A stretch of DNA of 64,000 bases from Ramlibacter ginsenosidimutans (GTDB taxonomy: Bacteria; Pseudomonadota; Gammaproteobacteria; Burkholderiales; Burkholderiaceae_C), in assembly GCF_016654015.1 (NCBI RefSeq), contig NZ_JAEPWM010000005.1, forward strand, positions 124,001 through 188,000, read 5' to 3'. Made by a program: the position numbers and the translations under genes. Under the pieces are notes generated by a model. That model was given only the letters and a program-made list of their open reading frames with translations, searched no databases and was not told the DNA's origin. This document shows, piece by piece, positions 57,327-64,000 of this stretch. Positions within the stretch are counted from its first letter, which is position 1, and each line of letters opens with the position of its first letter.

Positions 57327-58073
57327 ATGAACCCCACAAGCGACGAAACCTGGCGCGCGCGCGTCCATCTGGCTGCGGCGAACCGGCTCGCCGTCTACGA
57401 CGACCTGGAAGAAGGAATCGACAACCATTTCACGATGCGCGTGCCCGGCCAGAAGGACCGCTATCTGGTTCTGCCCTTCGGCCTGCACTGGTCCGAGGCG
57501 AGGGCGAGCGACATGATCGTCTTCAACGAGGCGGGTGAGGTGCTGGAAGGCAGCGGCAGCCTGGAGCTGAGCGCCCTGAGCATCCACGCCCCGCTGCACA
57601 GGATCACCGGCGTGAACGTCATACTCCACACCCACCAGACCTGGGCCCTGGCGTTGAACATGCTGGAGGACAACCGCCTGCTGCCCGGCAGCCAGACAGC
57701 CGCCTTCCTCACGCGGAGCATTGCCTACGACGACGGCTATACCGGACTCGCCGATTCCCTGAGCGAAGGGGAACGCCTCGCATCGGTCCTGGGCACGAAG
57801 CAGATCATGTTCATGAAGAACCATGGTGTCCTGGTCGTGGGCGACACCGTCGCGCAGGCGTACCGGCGCCTGTACAAGCTGGAACGTGTCTGCCGCGCGC
57901 AGGTGCTCGCGATGTCGACGGGCCGGCCGCTCGCCCTGCTGGACGATGCGATGGTGAGGAGGGTGGAGACGCCGAATCCGCGCAACAGCCACTCGCAGGC
58001 GGAGCGCGAGGCGCTCTATTTCGCCGCCATGATGCGTGTGCTGGATCGGGAGATGCCGGGCTACGCGGACTGA
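57327..58073 (+). CDS. Class II aldolase/adducin-family protein
   Basis: A 248-residue member of the class II aldolase/adducin fold. Zinc ligands are visible as HTH (101-103) in VILHTHQTWAL and a histidine in MKNHGVLVVG (about 165). AAGN/SNRLA-like and VLEGSGSLELSAL stretches mark the phosphate/substrate pocket. The ATG is preceded by AAAGGAGC. It is the last gene of the Bug-M20 operon. In such operons these proteins often act as decarboxylases or hydratases rather than sugar aldolases, so the reaction is left open. Confidence 0.9.
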   Translation: MNPTSDETWRARVHLAAANRLAVYDDLEEGIDNHFTMRVPGQKDRYLVLPFGLHWSEARASDMIVFNEAGEVLEGSGSLELSALSIHAPLHRITGVNVILHTHQTWALALNMLEDNRLLPGSQTAAFLTRSIAYDDGYTGLADSLSEGERLASVLGTKQIMFMKNHGVLVVGDTVAQAYRRLYKLERVCRAQVLAMSTGRPLALLDDAMVRRVETPNPRNSHSQAEREALYFAAMMRVLDREMPGYAD

Positions 58074-58182
58074 AAGAAAACGGCCGATCTTCGTAGCGGC
58101 ATTTCCTCGGGCGGCTCCGTCGGCGCATTTGCTCCGACGCAGCGAGAAGCCGCATGTCGTCCTCTCGCGGAACGGGTAGGGG

Positions 58183-59007
58183 CTAGTCCGGACCGGCGAA
58201 CTGCGATTTCCCCAGCTTCGTGATGACATCGCGAACGGTTTGCACGATCACATCCGGGCGGTCCGACTGGATGAAGTGCCCGCTGTCGGCGACGACTTCG
58301 TGCGCTGAATCGGTCGAGAGCATCGCCAGGCGCGCCTGCAGGTGATTCCACTGCTCCTGCAGTGCGGGTCCTGCAGCACCGAATGGCGCACCCGCGATGG
58401 TGAAACCGCTGGCCGTGATGACTCGCAGCGGCAGGCTGCCCAGCCCCGTGATCGATCGTGCCGCAACTTGGCATGCCACCAGGTCGATGGCCTCCGGATT
58501 GCTGGCGGGGTCGCGCCAGCGCCCGGACCAGAAGGCCCTCATGGAGGTCAGTACCGGCGACTCGCCATCAGGGGCAGGGAAAAGTGGTCCGCATGCATCG
58601 AATTGGTCTTCGTGGAGTGAATCGACCAGCACGAGTGCCGCAACTTCGTGCGGAAACCGGTATGCATGGAGGCGGGCGATCAAGCCTCCCAGCGACTGGC
58701 CTACCAGCACCACGGGCCGCGAGGGGGAAACATGCCGGGCGATTCGGCGGGCGTCTTCTACCAGATCACCTGGTTGCCGCGGCTTTGGGGCAGGGTCGCT
58801 TGCGGATCGCCCCGCACGGTCGTACCAGCACACCCGGGTGAACTGCGCAATTCCCTGGGCGACGCGTGCCCACGAGGCGGCATCGGCGCCCAGCCCGACC
58901 TCGAGGATCACCACAGGTTCACCCGTGCCCTGGATGCATGCGGCAAGCGATCGGCCGCCAGCGTCGACGCGAACGAACGGCAAGGCTTCTCCCGTGGTGG
59001 TGCTCAT
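58183..59007 (-). CDS. Alpha/beta hydrolase
   Basis: A 274-residue alpha/beta-fold hydrolase. The oxyanion strand is EPVVILEVGLG, the nucleophile elbow is GQSLGG with Ser105, and the histidine is in DSGHFIQSDRP (about 248). An aspartate in LVDSLHEDQ or further on completes a triad. There is no signal peptide. The ATG at 59007 is chosen; the frame upstream carries no homology. It is convergent with the class II aldolase gene and has no obvious partner. An ester, lactone or C-C hydrolase role cannot be distinguished. Confidence 0.88.
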   Translation of the reverse strand: MSTTTGEALPFVRVDAGGRSLAACIQGTGEPVVILEVGLGADAASWARVAQGIAQFTRVCWYDRAGRSASDPAPKPRQPGDLVEDARRIARHVSPSRPVVLVGQSLGGLIARLHAYRFPHEVAALVLVDSLHEDQFDACGPLFPAPDGESPVLTSMRAFWSGRWRDPASNPEAIDLVACQVAARSITGLGSLPLRVITASGFTIAGAPFGAAGPALQEQWNHLQARLAMLSTDSAHEVVADSGHFIQSDRPDVIVQTVRDVITKLGKSQFAGPD

Positions 59008-59093
59008 TCGAATTCCTGCACGAAGAGGGAACGCGGCGATTGAAACATAGACGCGGTTCAGGGGGCGATAGATGTCCTCTTGGCAGCGAAGGT

Positions 59094-59315
59094 TCAGGCC
59101 ACGGTGAGGTCCGCTCCGTTCAGGTTTGCCATGCTCAGGTTGACGTTGACGAACGTCGCATGGATCGCGGTCACGCCATTGAGGTTGCTGCCAGTCAGAC
59201 TCGCCCCTGTCAGCTCCGCCTTGGTCAGGTTGAGTTTGTTCAAGTTGCAGCCGGCAAGGCTCTCGCAAGGCGTCGAAGTCACGGTCTCCGTGAGTACTTG
59301 CGCACTGCTGATCAT
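59094..59315 (-). CDS. Small pentapeptide-repeat protein
   Basis: A 73-residue protein made mostly of A(D/N)LXX-type pentapeptides (CNLNKLNLTKAELTGASLTG, SNLNG, MANLNGADL), the pattern of right-handed quadrilateral beta-helices. Such proteins can mimic DNA or act as small scaffolds. It is shorter than most members, has no recognisable partner and could be the stub of a longer gene. A weak start context makes expression uncertain. Confidence 0.5.
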   Translation of the reverse strand: MISSAQVLTETVTSTPCESLAGCNLNKLNLTKAELTGASLTGSNLNGVTAIHATFVNVNLSMANLNGADLTVA

Positions 59316-59624
59316 GACGGCAGTTTTGAGTCGACAACAACCGAGCGCGGAAGTCTTTCGACTGGGATGCGATGAAGCGGCTCTGCCGCTCTTTCGGGAA
59401 AAGGCCGCGTCTTGTCAAAGCCGCTGGAACTGGCTGCAGGTTCGTGCAGCGGCGTGAGGTCTGCTTCCGGCAAAAGCCGCCATGTTAGGCTGCAGCGTCC
59501 AAGCGAGCCGATCGGTCGGATCCTGCAACTCGACTCGCAACAAGGTCTTGACGATGTACTCACGAAACTGCATGAGATTCCAGGCTGGTGCGTGAGCGAA
59601 GGTGGACTCTATCGGGAGGTGCAC
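59316..59624. other. Gene-free stretch before the SDR gene
   Basis: About 310 bases without a supportable gene. It includes one dispersed-palindrome copy (59458-59484) and presumably the SDR promoter. Confidence 0.5.
59458..59484. repeat. Dispersed intergenic imperfect palindrome, copy 6
   Basis: GGTCTGCTTCCGGCAAAAGC followed by CGCCATG, nearly identical over 20 bases to the copy at 54988. Confidence 0.55.
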
Positions 59625-60386
59625 ATGGTTCAGCGTGTCTTGATCACCGCCGGCGGTTCCGGCATCGGCAAGGAAGTGGCGAAGGCTTTCGCGTCCAGCG
59701 GCGCGCGGGTGTGCGTGTGCGACATTGACGCGAGAGCGTTGGATACTGCTGCGAGCGAGATTCCCGGCCTGCACACCGTCGTTTGCGACGTTTCGAAACG
59801 CGCGGACATCGAGCGCATGGTCAGTGCCGCAGTGGAGGCGTTGGGCGGCCTCGACGTGCTGGTGAACAACGCAGGCATCGCTGGTCCCACGGCCCCCGTG
59901 GAGGAGGCCGATCCCGAACAGTGGGAAGAAGTCATGACAGTCAACGTGATGGGGACGTTCCACGTCACCCGCCTGGCCATCCCCCACCTGAAGAAGTCCC
60001 CCGCCGGCAGCATCGTCGTCATGTCGTCCCTGGGGGGCCGGTTCGGCTACCCTAACCGCAGCGCCTATTGCACTTCGAAGATGGGCTTGATCGGATTCGC
60101 GAAGACTCTCTCCCGCGAGCTCGGCGCAGACGGCATCCGCGTCAACGCCATCGCACCCGGTGCGGTGGCAGGAGAGCGGATCGAGAGGGTCCTGCAGGGC
60201 CGCGCCGACGCGGAACGCAAGACACTCGAGGAAGTCCGGTCGGATGCCATGCGCATCCAGTCGCTCAAGCGCTTCGTCGACCCCAGGGAAATCGCCGCGC
60301 TCATCCTCTTGATCACGTCGGAAGCGGGCAAGTCCATTTCCGGCCAGGTCCTTCCGATCGACAACGACGCGCAGACGGCGTCCTGA
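59625..60386 (+). CDS. SDR-family oxidoreductase
   Basis: A 253-residue classical SDR with TAGGSGIG (8-15), VNNAGIAGP, the VMSS serine region, Tyr148/Lys152 in YCTSK and the C-terminal ISGQVLPIDND, which replaces the commoner VDGG. The ATG at 59625 has a strong GGGAGGTG ribosome site. It converges on the Bug gene 60437-61426, with 50 bases between the stops, and is monocistronic. The substrate is unknown; sugar-acid or hydroxy-acid oxidation would fit the dehydratase nearby. Confidence 0.9.
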   Translation: MVQRVLITAGGSGIGKEVAKAFASSGARVCVCDIDARALDTAASEIPGLHTVVCDVSKRADIERMVSAAVEALGGLDVLVNNAGIAGPTAPVEEADPEQWEEVMTVNVMGTFHVTRLAIPHLKKSPAGSIVVMSSLGGRFGYPNRSAYCTSKMGLIGFAKTLSRELGADGIRVNAIAPGAVAGERIERVLQGRADAERKTLEEVRSDAMRIQSLKRFVDPREIAALILLITSEAGKSISGQVLPIDNDAQTAS

Positions 60387-60436
60387 CGCAGCCTGCACGG
60401 CGCCGGGACGGCGTTCGTGCAGGCGGTGCTCCGCGT

Positions 60437-61426
60437 TCAGGTGTCGGCGGTGAAGCCCACCTGCTTGACGATGGGTGCCCACTTGGCCGTGTCGCGCTTG
60501 ATCAGGTCAGCCAGTTCGGTGGGCGTCGAGGACATCGCTTCCAGGCCGAAGGTGGCCAGGCCGTCGATGACGTCCTTCTGGGCAAGCGTGGCCTTGAGCG
60601 CTGCGTTCATGCGGCCCACGATTTCGGGGCTGGCCTTCGCGGGAAGGTAGAAGGCGAACCACTCGCTGTGCACCATGTCCTTCAAGCCCTGCTCGGTGAA
60701 GGTGGGCACGTCCGGGGCGAAGCGGCTGCGCTTGGCACCGGAGGTGGCCAGGATGCGCACCTTGCCCGTGGGCAGGTGCTGCGTGATGTCGCCGATGGGG
60801 CCCGATACGGCGGAGATGTTCCCGCCCAGGAGGTCCAGCATCGCGGGTTGCGTGCCGCGATAGGCGACGTGCTTCAGGTCGATGCCGGCGCTCTTGCCCA
60901 CCAGGGCGCCCAGGAAGTGCGGCGTGGAACCGGCGGCGGGCGACCCGAAGTTCGCGCGCTGCGGATCAGCCTTCACCCACGCCAGGAAATCGGCGATGTT
61001 CTTCACGCTCGCGGGCACGGCAGGGCCGACCGCAAAGCCGAAGTCGAACTGGCAGCCCAGGCTCACAGGGCTCAGGTCCGTCTGCGGGTCGTACGGCAGC
61101 TTCCTGTAGATGTGCGGGTAGATCGTCAGCATCGAGGTCGGCGTCTGCAGCAGGGTGGTGCCGTCCGGGGCCGCCGCCTTCACGTACTGGATGGCGATCT
61201 GGCCGCCGGCGCCGGTGCGGTTGTCCACCACGGCGGTGCGGGCGTAGGTGCCGGCCATGTGCGTCGCCACGCGGCGGCAGATCGTGTCCGACGTGCCCCC
61301 GGGCGCGAAGCCCGTGATGATGCGCAGCGTCTCGGGCTGCGCCTGGGCGAACGCGCTGCGGCCGACGGCGGCAAGCAGCGCGGCGGCGCCGCTGGATTGC
61401 AGGGCTTGGCGGCGGGTGAAACTCAT
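60437..61426 (-). CDS. Bug/TctC-family periplasmic solute-binding protein
   Basis: A 329-residue Bug protein with a twin-arginine-like leader (FTRRQALQSSGAAALLAAVG) ending AFAQ. The mature domain opens LRIITGFAPGGTSDTICRRV and contains VDNRTGAGGQIA and AAPDGTTLLQ. It departs from the usual P-x-x-P start, so it is one of the more diverged Bug proteins in the window. The ATG is preceded by AAGGAGAC. It lies 25 bases after the IlvD/Edd gene on the same strand, so it presumably binds the hydroxy-acid substrate of that dehydratase. Confidence 0.92.
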   Translation of the reverse strand: MSFTRRQALQSSGAAALLAAVGRSAFAQAQPETLRIITGFAPGGTSDTICRRVATHMAGTYARTAVVDNRTGAGGQIAIQYVKAAAPDGTTLLQTPTSMLTIYPHIYRKLPYDPQTDLSPVSLGCQFDFGFAVGPAVPASVKNIADFLAWVKADPQRANFGSPAAGSTPHFLGALVGKSAGIDLKHVAYRGTQPAMLDLLGGNISAVSGPIGDITQHLPTGKVRILATSGAKRSRFAPDVPTFTEQGLKDMVHSEWFAFYLPAKASPEIVGRMNAALKATLAQKDVIDGLATFGLEAMSSTPTELADLIKRDTAKWAPIVKQVGFTADT

Positions 61427-61451
61427 GGTGTCTCCTTGGGATGGGATGGGT

Positions 61452-63167
61452 TCAGGATTCATCGCGCAGCCACGTGACTGCGCCGGAATGGGTGACGGCG
61501 CCCTGGCAGGCCGGGCGCACGCTTGCCGCGTATTTTTCCAGCAATCCGCCCTGGGGTGCCTTGGGGAATGCCCGCTGCGCCAGGCGCTCCGCCATCTCCT
61601 CCGGGGTGAGGTCGACGCGGATGCTGCGGGCCTCGGGCCGGGCGTCGATGTGGATGCGGTCGCCATTGCGCAGCGCGGCGATCGGGCCGCCGGCCGCAGC
61701 CTCGGGTCCCGCATAGCCGATGCACAGTCCGCGCGTCGCGCCGGAGAAGCGGCCGTCGGTGAGCAGGGCGACCTTGTCGCCCATGCCTTGCCCGTAAAGC
61801 AGCGCCGTGATGCCCAGCATCTCGCGCATGCCGGGGCTGCCCTTCGGGCCTTCGTTGCGGATCACGATGACGTCGCCGGCCTCGTAGCGGCGGTTCTGCA
61901 CCGCGGCCTGCGCTTCTTCCTCGTTCTCGAAGACGCGCGCGGGGCCGCTGTGCACCAGCGTATTGAGGCCGGCGATCTTCAGCAGTGCGCCGTCGGGGCA
62001 GAGGTTGCCTTTCAGCACCGCAAGGCCACCGTCGCGCGAGATCGCGTCCTCGACGCGCTTGACCACTTCGCCGTCCGGCGCCGCCGCGCCTTCGAGTTCC
62101 TCGGCCAGCGTGCGGCCAGTCCAGGTGAGCGCGCCCCCGTGCAAATAGCCGTGCGCCAGCAGCTCGCGCAGGATGACTTGCGCGCCACCCGCGTAGTAGA
62201 CGTCCCGGGCGAGGTACTTGCCGCCCGGGCTGAGGTTGCCGATCAGCGGCGTGCGCGCGAACACCTCGGCGACGTCGTCGAGGTGGAAGCGGATCCCGGC
62301 CTCATGCGCGATGGCGGGCAGGTGCAGGGCCGCGTTGGTGGAGCCGCCAGTGGCGGACACGACGGCGCACGCGTTCTCCAGCGCCTGGCGGGTGACGATG
62401 TCGCGCGGCAGGGGCGAGTCGCCCATCACGGCGGCCATCAGCTGCTGCGCCGCCCGGCGCATGAGCGGCGCACGCTCGGCGAACACCGCCGGCACCATCG
62501 ACGAGCCGATGGGCGCGAGCCCCAGCGCTTCCGACACCATGCCCATCGTGTTGGCCGTGAACTGGCCCGCGCACGACCCGGCGGTGGGCAGGCAGTGATG
62601 GCTCATCGTGTCCAGGTCCTCGCGCGACGCCGCCCCCGCCAGCACCTTGCCGATGGTCTCGTAGGTGTTCACGACGTTCACGTCGCGCCCTTCCACCTGG
62701 CCGGGGATCGCAGCGCCGCCGTGCACGAAGACGCCCGGCACGTTGCAGCGCACGATGCCCATCATCAGGCCGGGCAGGTTCTTGTCGCAGGCGCCGATGG
62801 CGAAGATGCCGTCCCACTGGTGACCGCGCGTGGAAGCTTCCACGCTGTCTGCGATCAGCTCGCGCGAGATCAGCGAAAAGCGCATGCCCGAATGCGCCAT
62901 GGTCAGGCCATCGGAGATCGACACCACGGGGCACTCGTGCGGCATGCCGCCGCCAGCGTAGATGCCGGTCTTGGCGTGCTGCGCCTGTTCGCGCAGGTTC
63001 GCGTTGCACGGGCTCATCTCTCCGCCCGTGTGGAACACGCCAATGTGCGGGCGCTGGATCTCGTCGTCGTCCATGCCCAGCCCCAGCAGGAAGCTGCGCG
63101 TGGTGGCGCGCACCAGTCCGTCGTAGATGGTGGCCGAGCGGAAGCGGCGCTTGGTGTTGTCGGTCAT
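61452..63167 (-). CDS. IlvD/Edd-family dehydratase
   Basis: A 571-residue Fe-S dehydratase of the dihydroxy-acid/sugar-acid dehydratase family. The cluster cysteines are Cys54 (MSPCNANL), Cys127 ([10 protein letters not shown]) and Cys198 ([15 protein letters not shown]). The C-terminal [14 protein letters not shown] motif is intact. The family removes water from 2,3-dihydroxy acids or aldonic acids to give 2-oxo acids. Genomic pairing with a Bug protein and a separate SDR suggests a catabolic hydroxy-acid or sugar-acid role rather than branched-chain biosynthesis, but the latter is not excluded. Confidence 0.9.
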   Translation of the reverse strand: MTDNTKRRFRSATIYDGLVRATTRSFLLGLGMDDDEIQRPHIGVFHTGGEMSPCNANLREQAQHAKTGIYAGGGMPHECPVVSISDGLTMAHSGMRFSLISRELIADSVEASTRGHQWDGIFAIGACDKNLPGLMMGIVRCNVPGVFVHGGAAIPGQVEGRDVNVVNTYETIGKVLAGAASREDLDTMSHHCLPTAGSCAGQFTANTMGMVSEALGLAPIGSSMVPAVFAERAPLMRRAAQQLMAAVMGDSPLPRDIVTRQALENACAVVSATGGSTNAALHLPAIAHEAGIRFHLDDVAEVFARTPLIGNLSPGGKYLARDVYYAGGAQVILRELLAHGYLHGGALTWTGRTLAEELEGAAAPDGEVVKRVEDAISRDGGLAVLKGNLCPDGALLKIAGLNTLVHSGPARVFENEEEAQAAVQNRRYEAGDVIVIRNEGPKGSPGMREMLGITALLYGQGMGDKVALLTDGRFSGATRGLCIGYAGPEAAAGGPIAALRNGDRIHIDARPEARSIRVDLTPEEMAERLAQRAFPKAPQGGLLEKYAASVRPACQGAVTHSGAVTWLRDES

Positions 63168-63475
63168 GGAGTTTCAGTTGTGGATTTTGCCGGGGCGCCG
63201 CCGCGCGCCTTTGAACTTCGCGCGCCCGTGAACGTCAGCATGCAGTTGCAGCGCTGCCCACGGCGATGAAGCTGGCCCATCTGTGGTTCCTGGCGAGTTC
63301 CTCGTCGAGCGTGATACGGGGGACGGCGTCGCCCACAGTCTGGATCGGCAGCAGGACTTTCCTGGTTTCATTATCTCCGGAGACCAGGAGCCCTCGTTGG
63401 CGTAGAAGGCGGCTCGCTTTGCGGCCGCGAGAAAGATGCCGCCTTCGCGTGTACTGGGGAGTGTCTGCCATGCGC

Positions 63476-63501
63476 CGGTAGCAGCCGTCAGGCTGCTACC
63501 G
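63476..63501. repeat. Strong hairpin-forming inverted repeat
   Basis: A perfect 11-base stem (CGGTAGCAGCC / GGCTGCTACCG) with a GTCA loop. A CTTTTCC follows 14 bases later on the plus strand. It may be a structural remnant or an atypical terminator. Its arms share AGCAGCC with the dispersed palindromes. Confidence 0.6.
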
Positions 63502-63640
63502 CGCCGGTGGATCTTTTCCGGCCGTGCGCTGCGACGGTGAATGACCGCTTCAGACTGGGGGCGGTCGGTCAGGTTTGGCCGCCCGATGACCGCTGGTGCG
63601 GATACCTGACATTGGCCGACGTCCGAGTTGATGGATCTCG

Positions 63641-63660
63641 ATTGGCCGGAAGCCGGACAT
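63641..63660 (-). repeat. Dispersed intergenic imperfect palindrome, copy 7
   Basis: On the minus strand it reads ATGTCCGGCTTCCGGCCAAT, sharing GGCTTCCGGCCAA with the copies at 54988 and 59458. Confidence 0.45.
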
Positions 63661-63675
63661 GAAGCGACGCCAGCG

Positions 63676-64000
63676 CTAGGCGAACCAAGCGAAGAAGTCT
63701 TCTGCCGGTCCCACTGCGGACAGCGGCTGGCACGGAAAAGCGAGCCACGGCGCATGTGCCGTAGAGGGGCCAAGCACGGACAGCACACGATCCGCGATGC
63801 CTGGCCTCAGTCGATGCCGATAGTCGAGGACCTGTCCCCATGTGGAACTGCCGGTCAACTTCAAAGCCTCCGTCGTCGGCTGCACGGACGCCGCATACGT
63901 GGGCGGAAACAGATTCCTGTATGCCTGGACGTGATAGAGCCACGAAATGCCTCGCACTCGCCGCAAGCCGGGGTGGAGCCGCCGCACCTCCATGACCAGC
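63676..64000 (-). CDS. Partial hypothetical protein running off the right edge
   Basis: The C-terminal part (at least 105 residues) of a protein whose frame stays open to the end of the window. It reads HPGLRRVRGISWLYHVQAYR, then FPPTYAASVQPTTEALKLTG and TWGQVLDYRHRLRPGIADRV, ending AEDFFAWFA. The composition looks like real coding sequence, but I do not recognise the family. The 5' end lies beyond base 64000, although an internal ATG at 63993 exists. Confidence 0.5.
   Translation of the reverse strand, partial: LVMEVRRLHPGLRRVRGISWLYHVQAYRNLFPPTYAASVQPTTEALKLTGSSTWGQVLDYRHRLRPGIADRVLSVLGPSTAHAPWLAFPCQPLSAVGPAEDFFAWFA

Larger units (their letters stand above)
63168..63675. other. Gene-free stretch before the partial right-edge gene
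   Basis: About 500 bases with only short, unconvincing frames. It contains a strong hairpin (63476-63501) and one minus-orientation copy of the dispersed palindrome (63641-63660). The promoter of the IlvD/Edd operon lies at the left end. Confidence 0.5.

Noticed and set aside
61248..63269. A 673-codon plus-strand frame
   Set aside because: Antisense to the IlvD/Edd dehydratase; Ala/Arg/His-rich with no motif.
1..64000. CRISPR arrays, rRNA and tRNA genes
   Set aside because: No regularly spaced direct repeats, no rRNA-like stretches and no T-arm plus anticodon patterns were noticed; a covariance-model scan was not possible here.

Overview
The window looks like a chromosomal catabolic region of a high-GC betaproteobacterium, most likely a Burkholderiales member (Comamonadaceae or Alcaligenaceae type). 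This is inferred from the GC-rich coding, the number of Bug/TctC-type periplasmic binding proteins (six copies, none with TctA/TctB in the window), the LysR/GntR-controlled catabolic cassettes and the Lhr and PHB-depolymerase/CopG genes. No rRNA, tRNA or CRISPR array was seen. The first 5.3 kb looks somewhat less GC-rich than the next block: hand counts of single lines gave about 60-68% against about 75% at 8101-8160.

Layout. (1) 7-4226, minus strand: DHDPS-like lyase, Bug protein, Rieske oxygenase and SDR, divergent from a LysR (4339-5295). (2) A LysR (5388-6293) divergent from hyuA-hyuB-Bug-FAH hydrolase (6403-12213). (3) A BNR-type lipoprotein, the tail of a class III aminotransferase pseudogene and a complete IS1182-like element (14736-16296). 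(4) 16452-22173: MaoC-type hydratase, CaiB-type CoA-transferase, HpcH/CitE lyase, aspartase/fumarase-superfamily lyase and DctA, then a convergent LysR (22183-23112). (5) 23266-26263: a Bug protein followed by an unusual PrpF-isomerase/Bug fusion. (6) The Lhr helicase, then PHB depolymerase and CopG. (7) 32850-38949, minus strand: rpiB-GntR-ribokinase-two ABC permeases-ATPase-binding protein-amidohydrolase. (8) A large hybrid histidine kinase. (9) 42302-51946: SAF-domain dehydrogenase, divergent GntR, then two complete TRAP transporters around an SDR and a second amidohydrolase. (10) 51947-54234: a graveyard of methyltransferase and DinG-like helicase fragments. (11) PAP2, Bug-M20-class II aldolase, alpha/beta hydrolase, SDR, and Bug-IlvD/Edd dehydratase. 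A partial unknown gene runs off the right edge.

How the parts connect. Two nearly identical LysR-type sites (TGATCCACG, four variable bases, GCATCAAT) lie about 95 bases before the hydratase gene (16336) and about 107 bases before the Bug/PrpF-fusion operon (23137). They suggest that the LysR at 22183-23112 controls both as one regulon. The gene content fits uptake, isomerisation, CoA activation, hydration and cleavage of an unsaturated C5-type dicarboxylate (itaconate, mesaconate or citraconate class). This is the best candidate for an undescribed system here. Two FadR/GntR-type regulons are also marked by recognisable operators: TGGTCTTACCA at 38996 before rpiB, and a mirrored pair of CTTGCATACAAG sites at 43690 and 44523 around the second GntR gene.

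Pseudogenes, the IS and a family of short imperfect palindromes in intergenic gaps show repeated rearrangement of this region.
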